Below are positions 21,100-32,419 of a stretch of DNA of 64,000 nucleotides, piece by piece (position 1 is the stretch's first letter; every line of letters begins with the position of its first letter). Both the position numbers and the translations under genes were made by a program. This stretch comes from Meghimatium bilineatum (Eukaryota > Mollusca > Gastropoda > Stylommatophora > Philomycidae), in the NCBI GenBank assembly GCA_034231615.1, contig CM067316.1, positions 26,211,593 to 26,275,592 of the forward strand, given 5' to 3'. The notes beneath the pieces were generated by a model. The model made no database searches, was not told the origin of the DNA, and saw nothing but the letters and a program-made list of their open reading frames with translations.

Positions 21100-21630
21100 G
21101 ACCCAAGGCATTTGGTGACCAAGGCATTTGAGTGGCTTCGCACACAGAAAGTAACGCAGGTCTGCATCTTGAGTGACTCTATGAGTATGATTAAGAAGGT
21201 ACAAGTGGGTCTCGTTCGCGAACAGTGGATTGAGGCCTTGAGAAATGCGAGCTTGAAAGCGGTTACATTTATTTTCGTGCCGGGACATGTGGGCGTTCGA
21301 GGCAATGAAAGAGCGGATCAAATGGCATCGTGTGCGATTGTGGCAAAGGGCGATGGGGCAATGGATCGCGCTGACGTTTTGAACTCCTTAAGAGATATAA
21401 CACGCGAGAGTGAGACTAATGTGGATGATGATTCCTTTTCAATGGCTAGGATTAAAGATCAGGGATTGAAATGTGGTGTTGCTAGAGGTGAACATTTTGG
21501 AGGGCGCAGAAGAATGATGGTCAACCAGCATAGGACCGGTACTGTCAGCAGAAGTGTGATGGCGGATACACTCAAGGAGATATCGGAGCAACTATGGATG
21601 TGTCCAGTTTGCAGTGATGATGATCCGACG

Positions 21631-21664
<34 letters not shown>
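21100..21664 (+). mobile_element. 5'-truncated I/Nimbus-type LINE, RNase H domain, 13-bp TSD, (CTAA)n tail
   Basis: TATCATTCTAATT flanks the insertion on both sides (21087-21099, 21665-21677). The frame from 21112 to 21639 is uninterrupted. It starts inside RNase H (KAFEWL, then ILSDSMSMIKK with the third catalytic Asp), continues through PGHVGVRGNERADQMAS (fourth Asp) and ends SEQLWMCPVCSDDDPTTN. The 3' end is eight CTAA units. The first two RNase H motifs are cut off by 5' truncation. This is the best preserved copy of the family here; the reversed copy at 24.3-25.0 kb is very similar. Confidence 0.93.
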
Positions 21665-21667
<3 letters not shown>

Positions 21668-22394
21668 CATTCTAATTTTCCCGGGTGCTGCCAGAGTTTT
21701 AAAAAAGGAGCAAGGAATACTGTGACCAACCGTACTAGTACCAGAAGACTAAGGAAGAATGGTAATGTAGTTGGCTATTTACCTCGTGGAGGATCAAAAA
21801 GATATAAAAGTCATGTTGAATTTGGATTTGTTGGGCCAAAAGGCGCAAACATCTCAGACACGCAAAACATGACACAATGCATTTCATTTTAAAGACAATA
21901 TTCGGCTAACCTGCTGCTGTTGAAGAACGAATGGACAAGACCGTCATTCTAATTGTATTGAGAAACATGACCATAAACATATACCAGTACACAACTGCGA
22001 GCAGCAAGCAATATCTATTCCAGTGTTGAAAAAAACTTCAAGGAGAAATCTTCACTCAAGATGAGGTACATATCTCCTTTACACAACTCCATCCCGATTT
22101 CATCGGCAACAATTTAGCCAGGAGCGGTTCATTGTACTCTTTACAGATGAGTTATAGTTTGGTATCTTTTTTAGAATGTCAGAATTAATGCGTGGATATG
22201 ACCAAGAGAGAGCTTTGAAGATGTCAGGGTTAGAAATCATCATCATTCTGTGTTTCCAGAGCCCGAAGGGGAGCAAAGAATAGCGATACTGTTACTTTCA
22301 TAGCATATCATAAAAGACAACTAAGAATGTTGTTTGGGGTGAAGGTGACTGCCCCATCCTGTACAGAATCAGAGTGACCAAGAATGCATTTGTC

Positions 22395-22470
22395 AAACCG
22401 AAGGCGTAGATATCGCAGCTAATCTATAAACCATAAACAACTCATTATGTTCTCCGGGCTACATCCTGCT
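22395..22470 (-). repeat. dispersed repeat A, short reversed copy
   Basis: GATATCGCAGCTAATC...AACTCATTATGTTCTCCGGG...CATCCTGCTGATCTG matches the left part of repeat A in reverse complement. The 21-bp minisatellite begins at its edge and reuses its CTGATCTGTAGG-like sequence, suggesting the array grew out of the repeat's CTGCAGAT...AGGATG end. Confidence 0.55.
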
Positions 22471-22766
22471 GATCTGTAGGTGATGCTGATCTGTAGGTGT
22501 TTGATGCTGATCTGTAGATGTTTGATGCTGATCTGTAGGTGTTTGATGCTGATCTGTAGATGTTTGATGCTGATCTGTAGGTGTTTGATGCTGATCTGTA
22601 GGTGTTTGATGCTGATCTGTAGATGTTTGATGCTGATCTGTAGGTGTTTGATGCTGATCTGTAGATGTTTGATGCTGATCTGTAGGTGTTTGATGCTGAT
22701 CTGTAGATGTTTGATGCTAATCTGTAGGTGTTTGATGCTGATCTGTAGGTGTTTGAGGATGAAGGT
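22466..22766. repeat. 21-bp minisatellite x about 14
   Basis: Unit GATGCTGATCTGTAG[G/A]TGTTT in register. G and A variants alternate in part of the array (a 42-bp higher-order unit). Being a multiple of three, it is open on both strands (MLICRCL and KHLQISI repeats). These frames lack start context or other support. Confidence 0.95.
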
Positions 22767-23084
22767 GCTAGAATAATAAAGCATGCTCATTATGAAGACA
22801 GTTTACGCTGTGGCTTTGTCATGAACTAAAGAACACTGCTACATCAATATCAAATGGAACCTAACATATATACACATATATTAGATAAGATATGGAATTA
22901 TCAAGCCACAAGCACTTCTAGTCTATCACTTTAGCTTGTTATATCAAAGGGAACGTAACATATATTAGATAATAGATAGTATTATCAAGCCACAAGCACT
23001 TCTAGCACTTTAGAGTATGGAGCTGAACTCCAAGATGACAGTACCATTGTCACAAAAAACATGTTGTTAACGACTTTCTCTAGT

Positions 23085-23755
23085 AACACTAGGGTGCAAT
23101 AGACAATGCTCTCAGTAACACTAGAATGCACTAGACAATGCCTCTCAGTAACACAGGGTGCACTAGACAATGCTCTCAGTAACACTAGGGTGCACTAGAC
23201 AATGCCTCTCAGTACCACTAGAATGCACTAGACACTGCTCTCCGTAACACTAGGATGCACTAGACAATGCTCTCCGTAACACTAGGATGCACTAGACAAT
23301 GCTCTCAGTAACACTAGGATGCACTAGACAATGCTCTCCGTAACACTAGAATGCACTAGACAATGCTCTCAGTAACACTAGGATGCACTAGACAATGCTC
23401 TCCGTAACACTAGGATGCACTAGACAATGCTCTCAGTAACACTAGGATGCACTAGACAATGCTCTCCGTAACACTAGGGTGCACTAGACAATGCTCTCAG
23501 TACCACTAGAATGCACTAGACAATGCTCTCAGTAACACTAGGATGCACTAGACAATGCTCTCCGTAACACTAGGATGCACTAGACAATGCTCTCAGTAAC
23601 ACTAGGATGCACTAGACAATGCTCTCCGTAACACTAGGGTGCACTAGACAATGCCTCTCAGTAACACTAGAATGCACTAGACAATGCTCTCAGTAACACT
23701 AGGGTGCACTAGACAATGCCTCTCAGTAACACTATAATGCACTAGACAATGCTCT
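23085..23755. repeat. 32-bp minisatellite x about 21
   Basis: Unit AGTAACACTAGGATGCACTA-GACAATGCTCTC with variants CTCCGTAAC/CTCAGTAAC, GGATGC/GAATGC/GGGTGC and CCTCTC. The CCG and CAG variants alternate over much of the central array, giving a 64-bp higher-order period. Confidence 0.95.
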
Positions 23756-24300
23756 CCTTTGATCTCAACCACTGGGTTGATCAGAAAAATTCAACCATCT
23801 ATAATATAGGAACCATTAATATTTTTTTTTTAAACACTACAATCTCCAACTACTTATTGCTCTATTGAGGATATTCAAGTTTTGATGTCAGAGAATTAAC
23901 GCAGAAGACAAAGACTATATTTTCCTAGACAAGCCACATCTTTGAACTGCCACCTGGTTTGATATATTTAGCATGATCATGACCTGAACACAGAAGCTAC
24001 GGTAAAAGTTAGATTAGATGCGATTTCATTTATTAAACGACATTCATTCACAGTGAAGAAAGATGAAAATTCAATGTACAGACATGAAAACTAATGTAGA
24101 GATTATCAGTAATGCTGTAGTGGTATGACAAATTATAGCAAAAATTAGAAGCAGACAATCACAATTATTTATTTTTGTGATGAGGAAAGTAAAACTTGAA
24201 CATTTAGTAACTACCGGAAAGATCAATGGGAGAAGAGACAGAGGAAGGCAAAGAGAGAAATTTATGGATGGGTTGTCACTGTGGGACAAAAAGAAGTCAC
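23756..24300. other. no gene recognised
   Basis: AT-rich, mostly unassigned. A short minus-strand frame (24071-24289) has no motif. Confidence 0.45.
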
Positions 24301-24312
24301 CAACTGAACTTA

Positions 24313-24995
24313 TTAGTTAGTTAGTTAGTCGCCGGATCACTGCAAACTGGACACGTTCATAGTTGATCCGATATCTCCTTGAGTGTATCTGCCATTACAC
24401 TTCTGTTGACAGTACCAGTACCAGTCTTATGTTGGTTGACCATCGTTCTTCTGCGCTCTCCAAAATGTTCACTTCTAGCAACACCGCATTTCAATCCCTG
24501 ATCTTTAATCCTAGACATTGAAAAGGAATCATCATCCACATTAGTCTCACTCTCACGTGCTATATCTCTTAAGGAGTTCAAAACGTCAGCTCGATCCATT
24601 GTCCCATCGTCCTGTGCCACAATCGCGCATGACGGCAGTTGATCCGATCTTTCATTGCCTCGAACACCCACATGTTCCGGCACGAAAATAAATGTATTCA
24701 CTTTCAAGCTCGCCTTTCTCAAGGCCTCAATCCACTGTTCGCGAACGAGACCCACTTGTACCTTCCTAATTATACTCATAGAGTCACTCAAGATGCAGAC
24801 CAGCGTCACCTTCTGTGTGCATACCCACTCAAATACCCAGTCACCGCCATAGTCTCCATGGTCATACTACTTGTAGTGACCGCAAAGGCACAACTCTCCT
24901 CCTTGATCGTTTTACCTGCGCTTATTGACAAGAGAAAGGAAGTTGTGGAGAAGCATGATTGCCTACTCCACTCAGCATGGCACTTGATTAATTGA
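24313..24995 (-). mobile_element. I/Nimbus-type LINE fragment, RNase H domain, reversed copy
   Basis: Same family as 21100-21664. The minus strand reads GKTIKEESCAFAVTTSSMTM-E (second catalytic Glu region), then after a break VCILSDSMSIIRKV (Asp) and PEHVGVRGNERSDQLPS, where the final Asp survives but the usual G before HVG is E. It continues to VNRSVMADTLKEISDQL and a stop, followed by TCPVCSD. The tail is (CTAA)4. One frameshift (about 24806-24830) and one stop make it inactive. Confidence 0.88.
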
Positions 24996-25019
24996 TTCAC
25001 AGCGAAGCTATGAAAAAAA

Positions 25020-25720
25020 AAGCAATATTTAAACAGCAGAAATTTACTTAAATATTGATCTTGATCTTTCTCGCTTTATTCTTTCTCTGTGAGTTCCAGA
25101 ACAATATTGGTTTTACAATACTTTCCATTAGTCTTCTTAAACTGTGTCCCTCCTATCTGCAGTATCATTTTTTAGTTGTATACCTATTGATGCCTGCTTA
25201 GTTCTTCGCATAGGTTTCTCACTGGAGATCCCATTATATCATTCCAAACTTACCGGTATGTGCAGGCATCCATTTATGAACGTCTGTAGTTTTTTGGTTG
25301 TCCTGTTTCTTCTCTACTGTGTTTCCAAGTCGTAAAACAGTACTCACTGATAGTCCAGTTAAATATTCTTAATTTCTGTTTATTTCCATATATATCCTAA
25401 TGAAATAAAATATTCTCTTTTTTGTGTATTCCTATCCTGACATTCCATCTGTCACTGTTGCTGTTCAAGTGCGTGTATGACTCTACCTCCAGTAGGATTG
25501 TTTCATCTAGTGTAGTATAATTTTTCTTAACTGCAATAATTCTCATAATATTTGTCTTTTCTCTGTATATATTCAAAATTTTGTGATAACTTGTTATTGA
25601 GAATATTCATCGTTTTCTTTAATCTGACTAGTTGTGAAACAGCAATTTAAGGTCATTTGCAAAATCAAGATCCACCAGTTTTTGTTTTTTTCCACGGTAC
25701 ATTAAATTTAAAATATGTTT
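25020..25720 (-). mobile_element. RTE-like LINE fragment, RT box to C-terminus
   Basis: Reading from 25720 leftward on the minus strand: KQKLVDLDFANDLKLLFHN (RT box FADD mutated to FAND), then ILNIYREKTNIMRI, TTLDETILLEVESYTHL, DRWNVRIGIHKKE, WNDIMGSPVRNLCEELSRHQ, TNIVLELTEKE. The order matches the post-RT region of RTE-like elements. Frames change repeatedly. Confidence 0.7.
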
Positions 25721-25894
25721 TCTGCTAAGGACATAAATCATTGAATCCGTTTCAGTAACACATATATTTAATTTTTACGATATTAATGTGTTAAATTAAT
25801 GTTCAACCAGTTCTTGATTTAGCACGAATTAAACACCCCCCCCCCCCCCATTCCACTCCCCAAAAATTACTTTAAACCGGAAATAAAAGTGTGG

Positions 25895-26070
25895 AAGATC
25901 GAAACTTTGCAGACGACCTAGCACTACTAGCTCAACTCACGAACATGCCTAAGAAAAGACCACCTATACCAGTTGACTTTAATTGCTACCGAAACAGCAA
26001 ATGTGGAAGGAATAACTAAAATAAAAGATAAATGTTCATTATTAGCTTTAAAAACAGATAGAAAAACCAT
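25895..26070 (+). mobile_element. reverse transcriptase fragment (FADD box)
   Basis: The plus strand reads EDRNFADDLALLAQLTNMPK, an intact RT active-site motif, then unrelated or degraded sequence. It faces the previous fragment from across a C run (25837-25850). Confidence 0.6.
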
Positions 26071-26079
26071 ATACCATTC

Positions 26080-27420
26080 TTTTATACCTCATACAATTCT
26101 TTATGTCCTCCCCCATCACCTAGTAACCATAATATATACGAGAATCTGAATCTATTTCCAGCTCTCTTCTCCGTTCGTTTTTTGCCTTCCTCGTTTGCTC
26201 TTTTTCTGTGTATTCCAGAACAAGATCCACTTTTCTATAGGCCTACTATTTGGTCTTATGTATGTCATATTCATCATAAGAAATTTATTTATAAAAATTA
26301 ATATCATCTTATATTCACGATGAGCGATCAATCCATCATCTTTTAGTTGTAGTTATTTTCTGGGCAATATTTACATTTAGTAGGTTGCTATATTTGGTCT
26401 GTGACATTGGTCATAAATTAAAGATAGGGCCTAACAGAAGGCCTACTAACACTGTATTCTCTATAGGACTACGTAATGTTATGAACAAAGGGATCTTTAC
26501 TGTTCTATTTGGTCTGTACATGGTCGTTGTGTTGAGAGCATACACAGTAGGTTTCGGTGGATATAGGCCCTAATATTAAAAAATTCAGAAACATGAAAAA
26601 CAAACAAATTAATCAGATGTAGACAAATGCAAAACTGGAGATATTGACGCTAAAGCACACAAAGAAGTACAATATAAAGTTGTTTTTTTTTTAAAGAGTA
26701 AGTAACAAAGCTGTCACATCAATCATGGCAATGCAAAGAAAACAATACGCTTAGTTAAAGTAGATTATTAATTTCATTTTCATTTATATTATTACGGCCA
26801 TGAAATTAGATCAGTGATAATACGTGTTAATACAAACCATATTATATTCATATCAATTTCTTCTGCCATAATTAAAAGTTGTCTTGTTGCTATTATATTT
26901 AGTTAATTAAATCGAAGTTCTTGGGGCCATCTAACAATTCAAATAAGTTTACTTGGGTTTGCTGCATTTCTCTTAACAACGTATGAATGTTCAGTGTGTT
27001 TTTCAGAATATGATATAATCAATTTAACAAGATTATCATTTTAAAAGACGTAAGTAATAGAGTACGTACTGGCGCAGCTACAACCCATAAGAAGACGTCA
27101 CAAGAATTCTTGATTTTTCAACAGGCTCCAGATTCATTGCTCTAAATTCTCCATTATTTTAGTCAGAAAGGTACATAACCCTTACTAGATAACTGCGGCT
27201 TGTTTTGTGAGTAGCTATTCTTTACACTTAGATACGGATTGAAAAAGCGCAACTTTCTATTTAAATACAATCATTAAGATTTTTCAGAGGTCTTGGTGAC
27301 AGGATTGTATGAATCGCGACCTCAATTAGTTTTTAATGGTCATATGTTCTGATAATAATAGCAGTCGATCGGAGAAACTGTATATAGAGTTGTTGATATT
27401 TAACATCAGTGGACAAGTAT
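26080..27420. other. mostly unassigned AT-rich DNA
   Basis: A short minus-strand LINE end (LVLEYTEKEQTRKAKNERRR) at about 26155-26240 is the only recognisable piece. The rest has no convincing coding sequence. Confidence 0.45.
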
Positions 27421-27429
27421 ATTGAAAAA

Positions 27430-28240
27430 CGGAGATTGAAATGGTCTATTGTCTTTTCCCAGGTGGTTTGTGATCCACTCTTGCCGTTAAGCGTAGGGGT
27501 GATTGGAGCTCGAGCTTGCGTTCTAAAGCCAGATGTGTGGCCTCGGCTGTGCTATGACCGTGTCTGTTCAGGATGCCCCTGACGTTTCATATCAATCTGT
27601 TCCGTGGTCTTCCTCTGGCTTTGTACCCTGATCTCATTTGATGCTTGTACGGGCAACTTTTCGTAATGCATTCCCATAATGTGGCCAAACCACTTGATCT
27701 GTTCTCTCTCTATGTAATCTGTACAAGATATTATACATATTATTTCCCTGATATATTCATTTCGTAATCTATCAAGTATATATAATCCTCAAGCATTTTA
27801 TCTCACATGTCACTATCTTTCTGTAATGTGAAGATGAGAGAGACCAGGTTTGGCACTAGTAACACAGTGTTGGTAGGAATATACTTTAGATCATTTGTCT
27901 CTTAACTTCCATCTCGATCTTGGGGTGAAGAAGTAGTGGTAACAGTTGGTATGTTACTGCATTTGCCTTTTGACATCTCATCTCTATTTCTCTATCGAGG
28001 CTTCCATTTTCTGTAAAAAAATACTACCGAGATATTTGAACTCTGTTACTTGTTTTACTCCTATATTGTTTATCTGTATGTTTAGTGGACTCAGTGTTCT
28101 GCATATTTTCATAGTTTCCGTCTTTTTTGTATTGATCTTCATGTTGTATTTTCTACATGTTGCAGATAGTGAGCTAACATGATTTTGTAGTTGTTCTTCG
28201 TTTTCGTATATGAGGGTCTGCGAAAAGTAGTTCATTTATT
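27430..28240 (-). mobile_element. RTE-like LINE fragment, RT C-terminal region
   Basis: The minus-strand frame 28235-27984 reads YENEEQLQNHVSSLSATCRK, YNMKINTKKTETMKICRTLS, GVKQVTEFKYLGSIFLQKM, and continues in other frames with FLPTLCY-CQTWSL, EIKCLR and, at the 3' end, GRPRNR-like residues near 27600. A textbook KTE-M and FKYLG order. Frameshifted. Confidence 0.8.
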
Positions 28241-28299
28241 TCATTGTTTGATTGCTCTGAGTTGTCTTGTTGATTGAAATGGTTCGGCGACCTAATGAG

Positions 28300-28530
28300 A
28301 GTGAGCCCTTATTGGCCAGCGAAAAGAGCATTGATGTTGTATCATATTCAGGTCGTATCCATCAACCCATAATATTTTGGCTGTAATGATTTTATAGGCA
28401 ATATAAATACGTTCAAAAGTTTGCCATTGTTTTCTGAACGGTACGGATGAATAAATGCCTATGACAGGATACGAACTCGGTACCTCGGCCGTCACAGACG
28501 CGCTCTATAACACTTCGCCACAGAGCCTGA
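28300..28530 (-). repeat. tRNA-derived SINE
   Basis: The minus strand begins GGCTCTGTGGCGAAGTGTTA-TAGAGCGCG (A-box region), then CGAGGTACCGAGTTCGTATCC (B-box), followed by a body with CCGTTCAGAAAACAATGGC...TTGCCTATAAAATCATTACA. The body also matches the 29.2 kb insertion (TTCAGAAAGCAATGGAAAAC). Confidence 0.65.
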
Positions 28531-28700
28531 CAAGAGCATACAACATGAAAATGGAAACAGCAAGCTACAAAGGAAGACCAAGAAGAAGGTGGATTAAAGG
28601 AGTTACCAACATTCTGACACGGCACAGTATTATTGCATATCAAGCGATCACACGTGCCATAGTCCGAAAACCGCTCTTCATTTAATCCTACAACACTTAG
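28530..28700 (+). mobile_element. RTE-like LINE 3' fragment
   Basis: The plus strand reads SLTRAYNMKMETASYKGRPR-RRWIKGVTNIL, matching the minus-strand piece at 13026-13160. A GATA/GATG microsatellite tail follows at 28725-28760. Confidence 0.6.
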
Positions 28701-28789
28701 CATAAGCAGAGAAAAGACGATAGATTAGATAAATAGATAGATGGATGGATAGATAGATAAATCAGAGACGATTATGATAATAGTTTCAG

Positions 28790-28979
28790 ACTTGTGATGT
28801 TAATTATCCTCTTCGCACACTGGACATGTCCATAGCTGCTCAGATCTTCGCTTCAGTAAATCTCTCTGGGCATAACGGCTGATGGTTATGGGTCTGTGTT
28901 GGTTTACTGCTCTTATTGAAATCTTTGCTAGGTTTCTCAACGGGTCACGACTATTCTCGTTCCCAAATCACACATTCTC
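28790..28979 (-). mobile_element. I/Nimbus-type LINE, 3' part split by an insertion
   Basis: LINE 3' portion (ERFTEAKI, AAMDMSSVRR, THNHQPLCP-like residues), continuous in the related copy at 62040-62200 but here separated from its RNase H part (29520-29890) by a 530-bp insertion. Confidence 0.75.
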
Positions 28980-28989
28980 GATATTGACT

Positions 28990-29519
28990 TATCATCATGA
29001 GGTAGCATATCCTGAACAGAATGTAGCAGTCATCACAGACTTTTGAAACTCCTGGCGATTTTGGGCCAGTCTTCTTGCTTCTGTTATGTCATGTTCAGGT
29101 GGTCTTTAATAGCCGCCATCATGTATACTCGTTCTGATTCTGCCGTCCTCCTCGTTTCCAGTTCGCGTGTTTGATCTGCCTGGCCTTGGGGGCTTCGCCG
29201 TCAGATCTTTGATTTTTTTGCCGATGTATGTTGTCATGATTTCTTGGCAGTTACAGTTAGTAGTTTTCCATTGCTTTCTGAATGGTTCTGACCGCGTACC
29301 AACCTGTCCCTGGTGCGCCCTTTGCCCGATACAGTGCTTTTCCGCCCCTTCCTTTAAAGCTTTGTCCAACAATTCGAACCTCCGCCTTCTCCATCGGCAG
29401 CCCTGTGTGCTTATGGAGGGGAACATCCTCAATAGAAACTCTACGTAGTTTGGCCAGCCAGTCAAAGCTATTGCCCGGGGGCTAGCACTGCCGTACACAT
29501 GCAGATACGAGGAGGACAT
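28990..29519 (-). mobile_element. LINE inserted in a LINE, 10-bp TSD
   Basis: GATATTGACT is duplicated at 28980-28989 and 29520-29529, and the uninterrupted sequence (ATTCTCGATATTGACTCATG) exists at 62165-62184. The insert reads on the minus strand WRRRRFELLDKALKEGAEKH, EPFRKQWKTTNCNCQEIMTT, YIGKKIKDLTAKPPRPGRSN, and near its end TEARRLAQNRQEFQKSVMTA-TFCSGYATS, with a TCATGATGATA tail. The AQ-R and FCSGYA ending is typical of LINE ORF2 C-termini. 5'-truncated. Confidence 0.82.
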
Positions 29520-29890
29520 GATATTGACTCATGCTCATTTATCTCAAAATCATATAATATCACGAAGAGCAATGAGTAGGCCTATGTCTGCTCGAATCAT
29601 AGGCTGGTCATATGTTATGATGGCAAGGCTAGCTAATTGGACGGCCCGTTCGTTTCCCTCCACACCCGCGTGTCCGGGAACAAAGATAAGAGCAATTTTT
29701 CACAGTGACGTCCGCATTTTAGCGCTCTCTCTCTCTCTCTCTCTCTAATGCCTCCAACCATCCCTACGTACATCACATGTTTTTACTTTCTAAATCATTC
29801 TTTGAGTCACTTAGTATGCACGCATGGAAATAGGCTTGCGATTCTAGTCAGTTAAGTGTCTGAGTTACGGCAAATACTTCCATTGTTAGA
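29520..29890 (-). mobile_element. I/Nimbus-type LINE, RNase H part
   Basis: The minus strand reads IALIFVPGHAGVEGNERAVQ (final catalytic Asp replaced by Val), preceded by decayed TMEVFAV-like residues (29860-29885) and SLND-like residues. A (CT)9 microsatellite at 29728-29746 interrupts it. Confidence 0.7.
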
Positions 29891-29934
29891 CTGCTTGTTG
29901 TTACGATCCAGGTTCCGTGGAGATGACATTATGA

Positions 29935-30780
29935 CATCAACTAACAAGGCGACATTACTGGGTACTGTATATAAGACAAACATGACATTAACAAACAAGA
30001 CAACACTACTTGGTACTGTATAGAAGACAAACATGCCATTAACAAACATGACGACACTACTTGGTGCTGTATAGAAGACAAACATGCCATTAACAAACAT
30101 GACGACACTACTGGGTACTGTATAGAAGACAAACATGACATTAACAAACAAGACAACACTACTTGGTACTGTATAGAAGACAAACATGCCATTAACAAAC
30201 ATGACGACACTACTGGGTGCTGTATAGAAGACAAACATGCCATTAACAAACATGACGACACTACTGGGTACTGTATAGAAGACACACATGACATTAACCT
30301 ACAAGACGACACTACTGGGTACTGTATAGACGACAAACATAACAACACTACTTGATACTGTATAGAAGACAAACATGACATTAACAAACAAGGCGACACT
30401 ACTGGGTACTGTATAGAAGACAAACATGACATTAACAAACAAGGCGACACTACTGGGTACTGTATAGAAGACAAACATGACATTAACAAACAAGACGACA
30501 CTACTGGGTACTGTATAGACGACAAACATAACAACACTACTTGATACTGTATAGAAGACAAACATGACATTAACAAACACGACGACACTACTTGATACTG
30601 TATTTAAGACAAACATGACATTAACAAACACGACGACACTACTTGGTACTGTATAGCGACAAACATGACATTAACAAACAAGACAACACGACAAAGTAAT
30701 GGACAAAAAAACAAACATGACATCAACACACAATAAGACACTACTGGGTACTGGAAAGAAGACAACAAACATCAAATATA
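29935..30780. repeat. 51-bp minisatellite x about 16
   Basis: Unit CATGACATTAACAAACAAGA-CGACACTACTGGGTACTGTA-TAGAAGACAAA, with some 36-bp shortened units (missing the ATTAACAAACA part). Because 51 is a multiple of three, long repetitive frames arise on the minus strand; these are artefacts. Confidence 0.95.
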
Positions 30781-30894
30781 TGTGCTGATTATTATGGAGC
30801 AAACGCAAAACAAACAAACAAACTGTAGTCTTTGGCTTCCATATTTTGTTGTCTCTAAGACCACTTGCACTAGGTGCTGCTTCATAGCTCTTTG

Positions 30895-31390
30895 CTGTCT
30901 ACACTGTAGGCATTGTCAATGATAGACCTACTCTGTAGGCATTGTCAATGATAGACCTGCTCTGTAGGCATTGTCAATGATAGACCTACTCTGTAGACAT
31001 TGTCAATGATAGACCTGCTCTGTAGGCATTGTCAATGATAGACCTGCTCTGTAGGCATTGTCAATGATAGACCTACTCTGTAGGCATTGTCAATGATAGA
31101 CCTACTCTGTAGACATTGTCAATGATAGACCTGCTCTGTAGACATTGTCAATGATAGACCTGCTCTGTAGGCATTGTCAATGATAGACCTGCTCTGTAGG
31201 CATTGTCAATGATAGACTTACTCTGTAGGCATTGTCAATGATAGACCTACTCTGTAGGCATTGTCAATGATAGACCTACTCTGTAGACATTGTCAATGAT
31301 AGACTTGCTCTGTAGGCATTGTCAATGATAGACCTGCTCTGTAGGCATTGTCAATGATAGACCTACTCTGTAGACATTGTAAATGATAGC
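30895..31390. repeat. 29-bp minisatellite x about 17
   Basis: Unit TGTAGGCATTGTCAATGATA-GACCTACTC, with G/A (GGCATT/GACATT) and CTACTC/CTGCTC variants distributed irregularly. Confidence 0.95.
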
Positions 31391-31474
31391 AAAGCATGCC
31401 TCTTTGCATTCCTGACACTATAATTAGGTTATTAGGGCCACAGGTGCTGGTGTGAAGTGTTCCCTACTAACAAT

Positions 31475-31612
31475 TTTTACTCTAGGCAATTATATTACAA
31501 ATTAATATTGGCAACAATTATATTACAAATTAATATTGGCTATTATTGGCTACAATTATATTACAAATTAATAATGACTACAATTATATTGCAAATTAAT
31601 AGTGGCTATATA
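31475..31612. repeat. short AT-rich tandem repeat x 4-5
   Basis: CAATTATATTACAAATTAAT followed by ATTGG or AGTGG variants, about 27-32 bp per unit. Confidence 0.85.
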
Positions 31613-31629
31613 ATTGGCCCTCCCATCAT

Positions 31630-31830
31630 TATGATTGGAGATCTCCCTGGTGTAATGGTTAAGCCATTCACTTTGCGCTAAAGAGGTCTCGAGTTTGGAT
31701 CCCTCTCATAACGTCTTATTTATAAGTGGAATTTTGTCTGAGATTATTGGGGATTATCATTTAAAGCTACGGAGTTTTACATTATTATTGGTACTCTCGG
31801 AAAGTGGCGCGCAATTTCATTAAGAGGGGG
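31630..31830 (+). repeat. tRNA-derived SINE
   Basis: CTCCCTGGTGTAATGGTTAA-GCCATTCACT gives an A-box-like head and GGTCTCGAGTTTGGATCCC a B-box, spaced as in a tRNA. The body runs ATTATTGGGGATTATCATTT...GTACTCTCGGAAAGTGGCGC. The intact body end is uncertain. Confidence 0.65.
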
Positions 31831-32024
31831 AAGTACAAATGGGGTAACCCTAGTACAGTAAAGTCAATCCTCTATCTCTTTAAAACCATAATTATGATAG
31901 AGTTCTTACCATAACCCTGACATAAAATCACATTAAGAGAACTTTAACAGCAATGAATATGTTTGCATACAAATTTAATGAATAAATGTTCATAATAGAC
32001 ACGTGATACATGAAACTACTAACA

Positions 32025-32150
32025 TGTTAGACATTGATTCCCTTGATAGGATTGAGAAACTTGAACAGAGATGCATAGTAAGATACATTGCAAGCTCTAT
32101 GTGGCATGTGATAGCATATGAAGAATAGGTCATAATAATAATAATATGTA
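32025..32150 (+). mobile_element. LINE RT-tail fragment with (ATA)n
   Basis: The plus strand reads DIDSLDRIEKLEQRCIVRYI-ASSMWHVIAYEE then stops, the I-K-Q-R-RYI pattern that follows the RT domain in CR1/jockey-like elements. An ATA microsatellite trails. Confidence 0.5.
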
Positions 32151-32419
32151 AGTAACATAGGTCACATAATGTTTAGATATATTGCACATGCACAACATAA
32201 TGTAATACATTATTCATTTGATCATTCATTTATATTAAACATAAAATGCAAATGTTCACTTAATTTTCATCATGATGATACCTACTCTGTTCTTAAATAT
32301 GAAAAAGACAAAAATAATGGCAACTGACTTAACTAAATCAAGACCCAAAATTAATATTGAGAACTGAAATTTGGAAACTAAATTTGGAAACTAAATTTGG
32401 AAACTGGATTATTTCGAAA

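Noticed and set aside
22419-22790. Repeat proteins KHLQISI and MLICRCL on opposite strands
   Set aside because: The 21-bp unit is a multiple of three, so both strands stay open automatically.
22466-23755. CRISPR-like array (regular units of 21 and 32 bp)
   Set aside because: Units are contiguous tandem repeats with no unique spacers, and the DNA is animal.
24639-24995. 118-residue plus-strand frame
   Set aside because: It is the antisense shadow of the RNase H LINE on the minus strand.
29852-30631. Long minus-strand frames over the 51-bp minisatellite
   Set aside because: Same artefact; 51 is divisible by three, and several frames are open at once.
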